DNA of 64,000 nucleotides, from assembly GCF_019703835.1 (NCBI RefSeq), contig NZ_AP023055.1, forward strand, positions 1,240,001 to 1,304,000, in the 5' to 3' direction. Below, piece after piece: positions 25,124 to 34,912 of the stretch. The stretch's first letter is position 1. Each line of letters begins with the position of its first letter. Source of the stretch: Thaumasiovibrio subtropicus. Its GTDB lineage: Bacteria > Pseudomonadota > Gammaproteobacteria > Enterobacterales > Vibrionaceae. Below the pieces are notes generated by a model. It was not told the DNA's origin, made no database searches, and worked only from the letters and a program-made list of their open reading frames with translations. Position numbers and translations under genes: made by a program.

Positions 25124-25639
25124 GTGAAGCAACAAAACCAAAAACAATCAGAGAGGTACTGCGTTTTGCGCTTGCGTTCACTTCCTAACTGGCTAGGTCA
25201 TTTCAACCACTGCTCCCCTTTTCTCACTCACTGTCGGGTTTGGATTGTCATTGCTATCCTGAGTTTCTCAGGCACAACCGTCGCTAACCAAGACGCCGCT
25301 TTGATCGATAGTTCACCCCTTGATGGTCTTCACATTAACAGTGAAGACATTGAGATTCGTCAGTTTGTATCAGGAAATGGCGACTGCGATATTCGTCAAG
25401 TCAACTTAGACTTATCATCGATCACTCAGTACTTTGATCGCGCAGCCAATGCCCCTGAGCGTGAACTGAAAACCGCTGAGAATGCACTTTATTGTTTCGT
25501 CTCTGGTGTCGCTCGCTATCAAGGTGATAGCGCCTGCTTGTGGCAGATCCATAGCGATACAACGGGCACGCTCAGTTGTAACAACAAAACCACCTACTTT
25601 CGTTGTAATACAGAGTCATGTGCCAAACTCTTCCCCTAA
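25124..25639 (+). CDS. Secreted protein of unknown function
   Basis: A frame of 171 codons from a GTG. Residues about 39-53 (VWIVIAILSFSGTTVA) form a signal-peptide-like helix, with cleavage likely at VANQ. The N-terminal 35 residues may therefore not be translated, and the real start may lie downstream; no good ribosome site decides it. The mature part of about 115 residues has six Cys (DCDIR, YCFVSG, ACLWQIH, LSCNN, RCNTESC), pointing to disulfides in the periplasm or outside the cell. I recognise no family. It is a single gene. Confidence 0.6.
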   Translation: MKQQNQKQSERYCVLRLRSLPNWLGHFNHCSPFLTHCRVWIVIAILSFSGTTVANQDAALIDSSPLDGLHINSEDIEIRQFVSGNGDCDIRQVNLDLSSITQYFDRAANAPERELKTAENALYCFVSGVARYQGDSACLWQIHSDTTGTLSCNNKTTYFRCNTESCAKLFP

Positions 25640-25758
25640 TGAAATAGCCGTTTGCTACCCGCAAGCGGCTTAATAACGAGACACCCACGACAACGCACTT
25701 GTGTCGGCATCTGCTATGCTGGGATCAAACACATGCGGCTTGTTGCATGGGAGAAAAT

Positions 25759-26607
25759 ATGAATAATCTCGATTATCTTCGGGTCGGTATCGGCCAAGTT
25801 GCCACGTCTCTTGCTGACCTCAATGCCAATTTAGAAAAGCATCGCCAGTTCATTGATCAAGCCAACGCTCAACACATCGATCTCTTGCTCTTTCCTGAGC
25901 TCTCTCTTACCGGCTACAACCTCAAGCAGCAAACGCTCGATGTCGCATTACCCACATCTCATGAAATCTTTGACGAACTTGCCGCGATCGCGACCAATAT
26001 GGCGGTCTGTGTCGGTTTTGTCGAAGAGGCTGCACCGGGCGAGTTTTACAACGCGCATGCCATCCTAAAACATGGCCAAATGATCCACTTACACCGAAAA
26101 ATCAACTTGCCTAATTACGGCCCCTTCGAAGAAGGAAAATGGTTTAGTAAGGGGCAAGCGATTGAGAGTTCAGAACCCTTTCCCGGCTGGCGCACTCATT
26201 CATTGATCGGCAGCGATCTTTGGAACCCCGCTTTGCCACATATCGCGATGCTCGACAAACCATCTCTGCTACTGGCACCGATGAATAATGCAGAAACCTT
26301 GCTCGGCGACACATTACTGCCCTCACAAGGTTGGGAAACCAACACCAACTTCCTCAGTATGACCTATGGCGTACCTGTGCTGATGGCGAACAGTTGCAGC
26401 AACGAAGGCGAACTGAGATTCAATGGACACTCGCGAATTCTAAATGCCTACGGCGAGTGCGTTGCTGAAGCCGATAGACAAGAACAGCTCCTCGTTACTG
26501 AACTGGCACTGCGAGACATTCGTCAAGCAAGGTTCCAACTCCCCACCATTCGAGATGCCAATTCGGCATTAGTCAATAAGTTACTGAGAAATCGCTGCGA
26601 CGAATGA
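25759..26607 (+). CDS. Carbon-nitrogen hydrolase homologue lacking the catalytic Cys
   Basis: A 282-residue nitrilase-superfamily protein. The catalytic Glu47 is in LLLFPELSLTGY and Lys114 in HRKINLPNYG, both as expected. The nucleophile motif should read roughly LICEDLW, but here it is LIGSDLWNPALP (149-160), with Gly151 in place of Cys; the codon is GGC. The rest of the fold is complete and ends normally. The protein should therefore not hydrolyse amides or nitriles by the usual mechanism and may be a binding or regulatory relative. The start at 25759 follows GGGAG. It is a single-gene unit. Confidence 0.85.
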   Translation: MNNLDYLRVGIGQVATSLADLNANLEKHRQFIDQANAQHIDLLLFPELSLTGYNLKQQTLDVALPTSHEIFDELAAIATNMAVCVGFVEEAAPGEFYNAHAILKHGQMIHLHRKINLPNYGPFEEGKWFSKGQAIESSEPFPGWRTHSLIGSDLWNPALPHIAMLDKPSLLLAPMNNAETLLGDTLLPSQGWETNTNFLSMTYGVPVLMANSCSNEGELRFNGHSRILNAYGECVAEADRQEQLLVTELALRDIRQARFQLPTIRDANSALVNKLLRNRCDE

Positions 26608-26758
26608 AACATGCGATACCACATAGACAAAAGTAAGCGCCTGAAACCAGATGATATTTTTTCTGAAGTCGCTTATCATGTAACTGCAATGTAATTGCAA
26701 CATATTAATGAGCGATTGATCACGATAAATATCACCTTTAAAGGAGCACCTCAACTCA

Positions 26759-28192
26759 GTGATAACGGTAGAAAAACGCGACGGTATGCAACTGCGTCTT
26801 ACTCACGTACAGAGCGAAACAAAAGAACGCGAACTAGAAGTCTTCCTTTTTGTACCTGGTGAACTCGACCTTAGCCCGCATGTCCTCACTGAGGATGACT
26901 TTTACCACAGCGCTATTCACAGTAAACAAACGTACTACAGTAATAAAAACCTGCTCCCTCTCGTGCATAGCCGTCTCGCCAGCCGGGGGAAACTCTCCAC
27001 TGAGCAATACCGTTTAAGTTTGAGCCTCTACGCCTATCAATATGTTTTAGCGTTAGAAAAAACGGCGCACAGTTTGCTCCATCACCCTTTTGTAGATAAA
27101 AAGCGTGATAATGTTGAAAGTGAGGACATGCTCGATGAAGCCTACGAGGCCAATGAGTATTGGGATGCGGTCATCGATGCCAAGCTGTTGGCAGAAAGTA
27201 TTTTACGTAAGCTTCGCCGCAACATTCCAAGCGACAAAAAACTGCTCAAGTATTTCGAAAACATTGATAACTACTTGTCTTGGACGACCGAGCAGCAGTT
27301 TCTCGCCCTGATTGCGCACTTGCCCCGTGGCGATATGTACCCCGACATCAAAGATCAATTGATGGAGACAGTGCAATCTGAAAACCACTACCGCGAAGAA
27401 AAGCGCTATAACTCTCGGCATGCAATGCGTGATCCCACACGTATGTCGAACAAAATGCGCCTGTTACGCCGCTTGATTGAATACCCCGTGACACTGCGTG
27501 AGAAAACGACAGAACTGGGCGGCACCATGAATAAAATCGTGAAAGGCAGTGCGACCGCGATCGTCATGCTGTTCGTGTCCTATATGATTTTACAAGCGCA
27601 GTGGTTTCTAAAAGACGTTACCGCGCTGTTTATTGTCACGCTATCCGGTATTTATGCCCTTCGTGAAGTCTTCAAAGACGACTTGAAAAATGCACTTTGG
27701 CGTTGGATTCGTAAGGGTCGCCCTAAATGGCAGAAGACCTACTTCGACAGTACGTCCAGTACCCAAGTCGGTCGTAAGCGGGAATGGCTAGAGTATCTGG
27801 CTTACAACAAGTTGGACGAAACCATTCAAAAAGCGCGTCGCGGAAAAGTGTCGCAACGTGAAGAAGTCATTCTGCACTATAAAAGCGAATCCAAGCTCTC
27901 CATCACCAAGTTTCTCAGCGGTTATGAGCAAACCCGTGAAGCAATACTGTTTGACCTTCGCGCTATCGCACGTTTAATGGAGAAAGGCTCACAACGCATC
28001 TATCGACTCAAAGAAGACAAAGTCATCAAAGAGTCGGTTGAAAAGCGCCACCTCATTAATCTGATCACTCGCACCTTAGACGACAACGAAGAACCCGTGG
28101 TGCAACGATGGAAAATTGTGATGACACGCTCGAAGATCGTCGACATCGAGTCCATTGAACAAGCCAGTCCCTCGACACGCAGTGTAAAGTAA
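26759..28192 (+). CDS. Uncharacterised two-helix membrane protein
   Basis: A 477-residue protein starting at GTG, with AAAGGAG eleven bases before it. The first 250 residues are highly charged and helical. Two hydrophobic helices follow (about 262-281 and 286-302) with a very short loop. A basic, helical C-terminal part of about 170 residues comes last, so both large parts lie on the cytoplasmic side. I see no catalytic motif and recognise no family. It is followed by a long hairpin that should end its transcript. Strong coding character and the ribosome site leave little doubt that it is a gene. Confidence 0.75.
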   Translation: MITVEKRDGMQLRLTHVQSETKERELEVFLFVPGELDLSPHVLTEDDFYHSAIHSKQTYYSNKNLLPLVHSRLASRGKLSTEQYRLSLSLYAYQYVLALEKTAHSLLHHPFVDKKRDNVESEDMLDEAYEANEYWDAVIDAKLLAESILRKLRRNIPSDKKLLKYFENIDNYLSWTTEQQFLALIAHLPRGDMYPDIKDQLMETVQSENHYREEKRYNSRHAMRDPTRMSNKMRLLRRLIEYPVTLREKTTELGGTMNKIVKGSATAIVMLFVSYMILQAQWFLKDVTALFIVTLSGIYALREVFKDDLKNALWRWIRKGRPKWQKTYFDSTSSTQVGRKREWLEYLAYNKLDETIQKARRGKVSQREEVILHYKSESKLSITKFLSGYEQTREAILFDLRAIARLMEKGSQRIYRLKEDKVIKESVEKRHLINLITRTLDDNEEPVVQRWKIVMTRSKIVDIESIEQASPSTRSVK

Positions 28193-28533
28193 TCTCGACA
28201 GCTGCCAATCTAAACCAACAAGAGTGGGATGTACGAATCCCTCACTCTTGTTGCCAAAGCAATAATCTCTGCTACTCATCGGTAAAACTGCAGAGATAAT
28301 CGCCACACTCTTTCTATATTGCCATCGTATTACCCAGCATCATTCTCTTGAGCGATATCAACATTCACATGACGATGTAATCGATTTCTCAAATGAAGAT
28401 GTCGCAGAGCCGAAATTTCATGAAAGAATTATGTCAAAGTTTTTATACCTTAATGCGTATTTTGTCGGCTGCACTAGTCTTTTTTCGTGCTGAAAATCAG
28501 CATCCCATTTAAAAAAGACTCAAGGAAAAAGTA
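28193..28533. other. Intergenic region before the protease gene
   Basis: About 340 bases. Apart from the hairpin at 28217-28252 I see no gene and no clear regulatory repeat. The promoter of the protease must be in the right part. An AAGGAAAAAGTA ribosome site precedes its ATG. Confidence 0.5.
28217..28252 (+). terminator. Long hairpin after the membrane protein gene
   Basis: AACAAGAGTG (28217-28226) pairs with CACTCTTGTT (28243-28252), and GGAT and ATCC extend the stem inside past a 2-base bulge. No U-run follows on the plus strand, so it may stop transcription weakly or protect the 3' end. Confidence 0.6.
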
Positions 28534-30258
28534 ATGACTAATCAATCATTAAATCAGAAAAAAGGAACCGCTCGTCGCTTATTCTCCCTCTCTTTACTCG
28601 CCGCGTCGCTGCTGCCTTTGGCAAGCTATGCTGCCAGTAGCGAAAAGATGGTTATCGCTGATCGCGCTGAGATAAATATCAATGTTACCAGTGCCCAACC
28701 GTATGAAAGTAGTCATACCAACCTGACACAAAAAACAACCCAAAACGGTGAAACCATTTGGGTGATCCATCAACCACAAGCCTCTTTCGTCAAAATCCAC
28801 TTTGCCCAGCTAACGCTACCCGATGGCATGGCGATTGAACTCCTTAATCCAGACACCAACGAAAAACTCCACTATGGCGCGTCACTCAACACACCTAAAA
28901 CTCAGGACACTGCACGCGGTGATGATGGGGTTGAGCGTTTTTCGGCGATGTCCATCGCTGGTGATACAGTGGAAATACGCCTTGTTGGTCAAGCAAACAA
29001 TCAACAAACGGCACCCAGTGTGGTGATCGATTTTGTCCAGTTTGGTAAGCCGCAAGCCGAACTTGATACCTTAATGCAGAACAACACCCAAATGGATAGC
29101 GATGGTTACATCACGGAATCTATCTGCGGTACCGACCAAAAACGTGCAGTGGCCTGCTTTGCTGATAGTTACCCTACTGAAGTGAAACACGCAGACCCTG
29201 TCGCAAGATTGTTGATCAATGGTCGCAGCCTATGCACCGCTTGGCGTGTTGGTCCCGATAACTTGATGATGACAAACAACCATTGTATCGAATCCGCGGC
29301 GGAAGCAGCATCGACAGAAGTGTGGTTCAACTATCAACTCGCCGCTTGTGGCGGTAGCCGAGAAACCACGGTAAAGGTACAAGCCGACCAATTATTGAAG
29401 ACCAATATCACCCTCGATTACACCTTGTTTAACGTCAAGAACTTCTCGCAGATTGCTGCCTTTGGTGCGTTAGGGTTAGATGTGCGTACGCCAGTCGCCA
29501 AGGAGCGCATTTTCATTCCGCAACATCCCGGCGGTCGCCATAAAGAACTCGGTATAACAACCGATCAAACGGGTACCTCATTGTGCCAAATCGACTCACC
29601 AGTCACCAACGGGAAAGGTTACAACACGGATACCGGATATCTCTGTGATACGGAAGGCGGATCATCTGGCTCTCCGGTGCTTGCCGCATCGAGCAATAAA
29701 GTGATCGCTCTTCACCACCTAGGTGGGTGTGAAAACCGCGGTGTGCTCATTGATAAAATCTGGCCTCAAATTAGCAGCTTTTTCCCCGCAGGTATTCCCG
29801 ATGGCAGCATAGGTTCGGGGGGAGGCAGCACAAACCTGTCGCCTATCGCGGATTTCACATACCGTTGTAATGCGACCCAGTGTGACTTTGATGCATCGTC
29901 CAGCTATGACAACGATGGCACTATCACGGCTTACAGCTGGCAGTTCGGCAACGGCAGTACCGCATCAGGGCTCAATGCTTCTCATATTTATGTCACCGAG
30001 GGGAGTTACAACGTCACCCTAACGGTAACCGATAATGAAGGTGCATCAAGAAGCCAAACCCAATCCATCACCGTGAGCACTGGCAACGCAGGCAGTTGCA
30101 ACGCCACCGCATGGAACAGCTCAGCAGTTTACCTCAAGGGTGACCAAGTCAGTTACACCGGCCACCTTTACGAAGCGAAATGGTGGACACAGGGCGATAA
30201 CCCGCTAGACAACAGTAGCGAGTGGGCAGTTTGGATTGATAAAGGCGTTTGCCAATAG
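28534..30258 (+). CDS. Secreted trypsin-like protease with PKD and chitin-binding domains
   Basis: A 574-residue exoprotein. A signal peptide covers residues 1-34 (ends SYAA). After a 190-residue propeptide-like β domain comes a lysyl-endopeptidase-type serine protease with His250 in TNNHC, Asp295 in TLDYTLF and Ser378 in EGGSSGSP. A Gly-rich linker leads to a PKD domain (about 430-515: DASSSYDNDGTI, YSWQFGNGS, YNVTLTVTDNEG). Last is a CBM5/12 module (about 528-572, AWNSSAVYLKGDQVSYTG and WW), which usually binds chitin. The protein probably degrades proteins on chitinous surfaces. It stands alone and ends at a bidirectional hairpin. Confidence 0.92.
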   Translation: MTNQSLNQKKGTARRLFSLSLLAASLLPLASYAASSEKMVIADRAEININVTSAQPYESSHTNLTQKTTQNGETIWVIHQPQASFVKIHFAQLTLPDGMAIELLNPDTNEKLHYGASLNTPKTQDTARGDDGVERFSAMSIAGDTVEIRLVGQANNQQTAPSVVIDFVQFGKPQAELDTLMQNNTQMDSDGYITESICGTDQKRAVACFADSYPTEVKHADPVARLLINGRSLCTAWRVGPDNLMMTNNHCIESAAEAASTEVWFNYQLAACGGSRETTVKVQADQLLKTNITLDYTLFNVKNFSQIAAFGALGLDVRTPVAKERIFIPQHPGGRHKELGITTDQTGTSLCQIDSPVTNGKGYNTDTGYLCDTEGGSSGSPVLAASSNKVIALHHLGGCENRGVLIDKIWPQISSFFPAGIPDGSIGSGGGSTNLSPIADFTYRCNATQCDFDASSSYDNDGTITAYSWQFGNGSTASGLNASHIYVTEGSYNVTLTVTDNEGASRSQTQSITVSTGNAGSCNATAWNSSAVYLKGDQVSYTGHLYEAKWWTQGDNPLDNSSEWAVWIDKGVCQ

Positions 30259-30281
30259 ATAGCATCTAGCCACTAAAGACC

Positions 30282-30307
30282 AGAGCGCACCGCACGGGGT
30301 GCGCTCT
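30282..30307. terminator. Bidirectional terminator between converging genes
   Basis: AGAGCGCACC (30282-30291) pairs perfectly with GGTGCGCTCT (30298-30307) around a 6-base loop. It lies between the stop codons of the protease (plus) and sigma factor (minus) genes and can serve both. Confidence 0.75.
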
Positions 30308-30316
30308 AGATGATGA

Positions 30317-31660
30317 TTATGCGCCAGCACGATGCGCAACCAACAAGCGCTCTATTTGCTGGTACATGACGGTCTGCTCTTGATCAGATCCGCCTTTTTC
30401 CGTGGATCGCTCGGCATGAAACAGCGCTTCACTGCGCTCACCTTGCATTGCGTAAAGGTGCGCGAGTGTCGCATCCAATAAATGGGAATGTTTTAACAAT
30501 GGTGAAGTCATCAATGCGTTGACTTGCTCCAAGGCAAGCAGCACATCACCTCGATATCCCAATGCAATGGCGTAATGTAAGCGCACCAAATCTGAGTCTG
30601 TTATCTCAATGAGGTATCGATAACAGATCGCGATGGCTGACCAGTCAGTATCCGCAAACTCCGCAGCGGTGCAATGATGCTCAGCAATTCTTGCTTCATA
30701 AAAGAAACGCCCCCGCCGCTCTTTGGGTTGCTGCTCGGCACGTCGTAGCCAAACCATTCCTTGCAACACTTTCTCTTGCTGCCAGCGTTGCCTGTTTTGT
30801 AAGTTTAAGGGAATCAAGCGGCCTTGCGTATCAAAGCGGGCATCCGCACGCGACAAATGAAAATGCATCAAGGCCAACAGCGACATTGACTCGGCAGAGA
30901 CAATATCTTTATTTGCCTTCATCGAACCCGCCACCTCTATGGTCGTTTGAAGTAGCGAAATGGCTTCTCGACACATGACCAGCTTTATTGTCGCGGTCTC
31001 CTCGCTACTGTAATAGCCTTCATTGAACAACAGGTATAGCACGGTATGTACGCTCTGTAAGCCTTGCTGAAAGTGCTCTGCATCTGGCAGTGTCTGGCTA
31101 GACGTTTTAAAAGCCTGCTTCGTACGAGCAATGCGTTTCTTCACCGTCTCTTCCGGCAACATCAACGCACTCGCAATCGCGCGAAGAGAAAGACCGCACA
31201 GCACGCGGAGAATGAAGGGGATTTGATTTTGTGGTCGAATATTCGGGTCACAACACGCAAAAATCATTCTGAGTTGCTCGTCTTGAATGAAGTGCTCATC
31301 GGTAAACGCAAGTTCAACCGTGTGCGCCATACTCCATTCGCTCTTCAACAATTCGGCGTGTTGTTCTGCTAACGTAATGTGTGTTTTTTGAGCACGAAGT
31401 CGATCTATCGCTTTACGTTTTGCTGTTTGAATCAACCAAGCTCTTGGATTGTCAGGAATACCTTCTTTTTCCCAATGTATTAGGGCTTTATGAAACGCAT
31501 CCTGCATAATATCTTCTGCCAAATCGATATTGTGGTGGCCAAAGATACGCAGTAACGATGCCATGATGCGCGACGCATCCTCGCGGTAAACCTGTTCGCT
31601 AAATTCCGCGACAGTGATAGCCCTTTGCTGGTTTGCTGACACACAGTGCTCCTCAATCAT
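30317..31660 (-). CDS. ECF sigma factor with long C-terminal extension (ECF42 type)
   Basis: A sigma-70-family protein of 447 residues. Region 2 (about 20-90) contains DLAEDIMQDAFHKAL and NPRAWLIQTAKRKAIDRLR. Region 4 (about 130-180) contains LSLRAIASALMLPEETVKKR. A further 250 residues, helical and TPR-like (VLYLLFNEGYYSS is the DUF6596-type segment), follow; this architecture marks the ECF42 group. These factors lack anti-sigma partners and are usually linked to DGPF/YciI genes, one of which lies at 24454. A GTG at 31666 is an alternative start; the ATG at 31660 is preferred, though no strong ribosome site is seen. Confidence 0.88.
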   Translation of the reverse strand: MIEEHCVSANQQRAITVAEFSEQVYREDASRIMASLLRIFGHHNIDLAEDIMQDAFHKALIHWEKEGIPDNPRAWLIQTAKRKAIDRLRAQKTHITLAEQHAELLKSEWSMAHTVELAFTDEHFIQDEQLRMIFACCDPNIRPQNQIPFILRVLCGLSLRAIASALMLPEETVKKRIARTKQAFKTSSQTLPDAEHFQQGLQSVHTVLYLLFNEGYYSSEETATIKLVMCREAISLLQTTIEVAGSMKANKDIVSAESMSLLALMHFHLSRADARFDTQGRLIPLNLQNRQRWQQEKVLQGMVWLRRAEQQPKERRGRFFYEARIAEHHCTAAEFADTDWSAIAICYRYLIEITDSDLVRLHYAIALGYRGDVLLALEQVNALMTSPLLKHSHLLDATLAHLYAMQGERSEALFHAERSTEKGGSDQEQTVMYQQIERLLVAHRAGA

Positions 31661-31721
31661 AGACACACTGAGTATATAATCAGCACGAGTAGGCAGGTGA
31701 CTCGAAAAAGAGACGCGTCAC

Positions 31722-31880
31722 CTACTGACGAGAGTAAGTCACGATGATTACTTCTATATCACTGTCCATTGCTTCTAGGGTCTGTTTGATGATGTTCAGC
31801 GACCATTGCTTGCCGCGATTCCCCGAGCCTGAACCAATCAAAGGTAAGGCGATGGAGTGGTACTGCACTTCAACTCTCCC
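31722..31880 (-). pseudogene. C-terminal fragment of a macro-domain-like protein
   Basis: Translation of the minus strand gives 52 residues with the text VQYHSIALPLIGSGSGNRGK, then LNIIKQTLEAM and EVIIVTYSRQ, and a stop at 31722. ALPLIGSGSGNRG is the phosphate-binding loop region of macro domains. An in-frame TAA directly upstream removes the first two thirds of the fold, and no ATG is present. It therefore looks like the remnant of a deleted gene next to the helicase rather than a working protein. Confidence 0.5.
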
Positions 31881-31923
31881 TGTTTATATACAAGTCATGC
31901 TGGCAGTGTATTAAAGCGCGCCC

Positions 31924-34644
31924 TTAAATGTCTAATATTTCAGCAACTCTGTCGAGAATGACTCTGCGGTCGGTTTGCCAAAGGCGGTAAGGAACCAGTA
32001 ACAGGTCTATCCCCGCTCTTTCTAGAGCCCGGTAAGATTCAATATCAAAATGGGATTCAAACTCGCCGTCGTAACCAATCAAATCGATACCCAGCACTTT
32101 CTCTTGATACTGACAAACAATGTCCACGGTCTGCCCGGCAATATTGAACCCGACCCAATTGGGAATGTTAAGCGTATTGAGTTCACTCTGCACCGCGCGC
32201 GTAAACGCGCAAACTTGCTCCGAGGCCTCTTGCACAGCAGCGATATCCTGATGGCTCGCATGTGAGTCTAAATAACGCCGAAACAAATTGTTATTAGGCA
32301 ACGCCTCTGCGGGAAGCGAATGATAGACATGTTGCTGCTCTTTCGCGCGTGTAATCATGACATTGAACATATCTTCCCGATTGAGATAAGCAGCTGCTCG
32401 ACCAGAATCACTGTCAATGGCCATTGAAATCAACATGACATCACGCTCTTCACCTTGAAATCCATACGGCGTAGCGACACGTATTTCAAACCCATCCATC
32501 ACAGCAGGAGAAAACTGCTTATGTAGTACTCTTTGCAAGTACTCCGCTTGATCCCGGAACGGGGAGACGACGCCAAGCGTTGGCTGATAAGGGGCATCCG
32601 AATACTTGTCAACGTGGGCTGAAATCGCCCGCACAATCGCCTCGCACTCTGCGCTATTTTGTCCTCTCTGCGTTCGTTTTCCCTCCTTGATGAAGTGGAA
32701 CTGTAAGCCATTCACTTTCTCGGGATGAGGTCGAGCCTGCATGATCTTCAACTGGCTGCCGTAAAATGCGAGATTACTAAATTCGATCAAACTGGCTCGA
32801 CTTCGGTAATGCTCATCTAAAAAAGTGACAGATTGCTGCGAGGTAATCGCAGATGAAACCCAATCAAGCAAGGCATTCTCTCGATAGTCACAACCATCGT
32901 ACAATGAAGCTGGCAACCCACAATGTTGCCAAAAGTGTTGCTGCTTACGCCGGGAGAGAAATGAAACATGGCGAAGCTGCTTGCTGTCTCCAACCACCAC
33001 GGCACGCTTAGCACGATACAATGCCGGCATGGCGCTCGTGATGTCTGATTGGGTTGCCTCATCAAAGATTACCAGATCAAATAGCCCTTTTTGCAGTGGT
33101 AGCCCCTCGCTTAACTCATCACTGGTCGCCAACCAGATCGGCAGTGCAGACAGCAATACCTGAAAATCAGTTGCCGCTAATCGCTCCTCCTGCGATTTAG
33201 AATGGCGCGCTTTGAGCGCATCGGCAAACTGACTTAGCACCGCGCGATGAGACGATAATACCGCGTGTAACTGTTGCCCACGTTTTCGATTGATGTAACG
33301 ACGCGCACTGGTTTGGTAAGCCTTGGTTGCTTCATTTAATTGATGTTGTGCTTGCCAAAGATGCTGTTCGCCTTTTAAATAGCGATACCAACGCGCCCGC
33401 CAGCGCTGATGCCACCGTCCCGCGCTCTCTTTACTCACAAAACGCGCGGCCCAAAGTGATTTTTCAAAACGCCGTGCCCTTTGCTGTAATCCCTGATAGC
33501 CTTTCGTCAGTGACTGAAACGCATCGTCGACACTCCCAGATTCCCCCATACCATGGAACAGCAAATCTTTGAGATAGGCGCGCAACGTTTTGTTCATGCC
33601 AGTTGCACTAGCGTGTACAAAGCCATTGTGAAGATCAAAGTCGCGGCGTAGTTTACTGCCGATCACATCAATTGCCTGCTCGGTCTTGGTTACGATCAAC
33701 ACTGACTCCCCTTGCAGCATACGGTCAATCGCCATCGCAGCAATGGTGAAACTTTTCCCCGTCCCCGGCGGGCCAGAGATCATACTCAAGGTTTCTGTTG
33801 CAGCACGACTGAGTGCATTACGTTGCGCTTCACTCAGGGCGTACGGCAACTGCTCACCGCGCGTCACGCACGTCTGCGTATTCTGAGGTGAAACTAACCG
33901 GGTTTCATCGTGGAGTTTTTTGTCGAGAAGAGCATGAATAGGCGCAGATAGCGCCCGACCATCACAAAGTTGTCGCATCTCATGCAAGATACCTCGTGCG
34001 CCACGCCCTCTTTCCGCCAACACAATCCGGCTTTCACACGTTAAGCGCATTGCCGATTTTCGCCTTGATGACGGAGCAGAAGATGCTTCCTCATCGGGAA
34101 GGCGCGGCCAATAGGCGAGTTGCTCTAAGTCATCGATGACCGTGTACTCACTCAACCACTGACTGATCAATCCGATTGTTGCTACAGAAACAGGCACCGT
34201 GATCATCGGGAATGATGCGATACAATCACTCTCTTTATCTGGCTTTAGCAACTGCCTCAACAGTGCTTCGTTGACTCTAAGTTCTTGTAGATCGAGTTCA
34301 ATACACAGCGTTTGGGTGTCATCTCGGGTGAAATGCGCGGAGCAGAACAACAAAGGCCCTTCAATCTTGCGCTGAGTCGCGAGACCCGTTGACTGTTTTA
34401 AGGTGCCTTTGACCATCAGACTGGTATAGACCAAGCGACGCTCACGACGATAAGTATCCGTTTGCGACTGGAGTACCGTCGCACTTGGTACGGGCAGATA
34501 AGGCAGTTTCCCCGTCAGCAATAGCTCTTCGTTAGTAACTTGATAACGACGATCTTCCCTGATTCGCGAGACATTGCTTAAAGAGAGTTCACTGCAGTCT
34601 TCGCGATAACAGCGACGAAGATAATCCAAACAGCTTTGATACAT
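31924..34644 (-). CDS. SF1 helicase (DNA2/NAM7 type) with nuclease-like C-terminus
   Basis: A 906-residue superfamily 1 helicase. Motif I is ISGPPGTGKS, motif II LVIFDEATQS, motif III VVVGDSKQLRH, motif IV-like FLDEHYRS, motif V YGFQGEERDVML and motif VI NVMITRAKEQ. The long insert between motifs I and II is helical and basic. The last 110 residues (WVGFNIAGQTVDIVCQ, LGIDLIGYDGEFESH) resemble the restriction-endonuclease-like domain found at the end of such helicases. It probably acts on DNA or RNA ends in repair or defence. No partner gene lies beside it except the macro-domain remnant. Confidence 0.88.
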   Translation of the reverse strand: MYQSCLDYLRRCYREDCSELSLSNVSRIREDRRYQVTNEELLLTGKLPYLPVPSATVLQSQTDTYRRERRLVYTSLMVKGTLKQSTGLATQRKIEGPLLFCSAHFTRDDTQTLCIELDLQELRVNEALLRQLLKPDKESDCIASFPMITVPVSVATIGLISQWLSEYTVIDDLEQLAYWPRLPDEEASSAPSSRRKSAMRLTCESRIVLAERGRGARGILHEMRQLCDGRALSAPIHALLDKKLHDETRLVSPQNTQTCVTRGEQLPYALSEAQRNALSRAATETLSMISGPPGTGKSFTIAAMAIDRMLQGESVLIVTKTEQAIDVIGSKLRRDFDLHNGFVHASATGMNKTLRAYLKDLLFHGMGESGSVDDAFQSLTKGYQGLQQRARRFEKSLWAARFVSKESAGRWHQRWRARWYRYLKGEQHLWQAQHQLNEATKAYQTSARRYINRKRGQQLHAVLSSHRAVLSQFADALKARHSKSQEERLAATDFQVLLSALPIWLATSDELSEGLPLQKGLFDLVIFDEATQSDITSAMPALYRAKRAVVVGDSKQLRHVSFLSRRKQQHFWQHCGLPASLYDGCDYRENALLDWVSSAITSQQSVTFLDEHYRSRASLIEFSNLAFYGSQLKIMQARPHPEKVNGLQFHFIKEGKRTQRGQNSAECEAIVRAISAHVDKYSDAPYQPTLGVVSPFRDQAEYLQRVLHKQFSPAVMDGFEIRVATPYGFQGEERDVMLISMAIDSDSGRAAAYLNREDMFNVMITRAKEQQHVYHSLPAEALPNNNLFRRYLDSHASHQDIAAVQEASEQVCAFTRAVQSELNTLNIPNWVGFNIAGQTVDIVCQYQEKVLGIDLIGYDGEFESHFDIESYRALERAGIDLLLVPYRLWQTDRRVILDRVAEILDI

Positions 34645-34665
34645 AGATACGCCTTATCTTGCTGA

Positions 34666-34683
34666 TATACTCAAGCTACCTCG
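34666..34683. repeat. Solo end of the 265-bp repeat family
   Basis: TATACTCAAGCTACCTCG repeats the left terminus of the full element at 52734 with few changes. The rest of the element is missing. It lies in the 268-base gap between the helicase and acyltransferase genes, in which I see nothing else. Confidence 0.5.
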
Positions 34684-34912
34684 CTGTATTCTATACATAA
34701 ATACGCTGAATGTACCCGTCTACACCACAAAATCTGCCACCGTATCTCGTAGAACACGCACTTTTTACTCTAGCCACCACAGGATGCTTGAGCTGTCAGT
34801 TGGATAGATTAACAATTTTTAATTCAATGGACTGAAAGTTAATTAGGCTTCCTTAGCGCGCCGTTATAAGGTCATCACTCGGCTCCTTGCACCTGACCAA
34901 TAAGGATATCTC

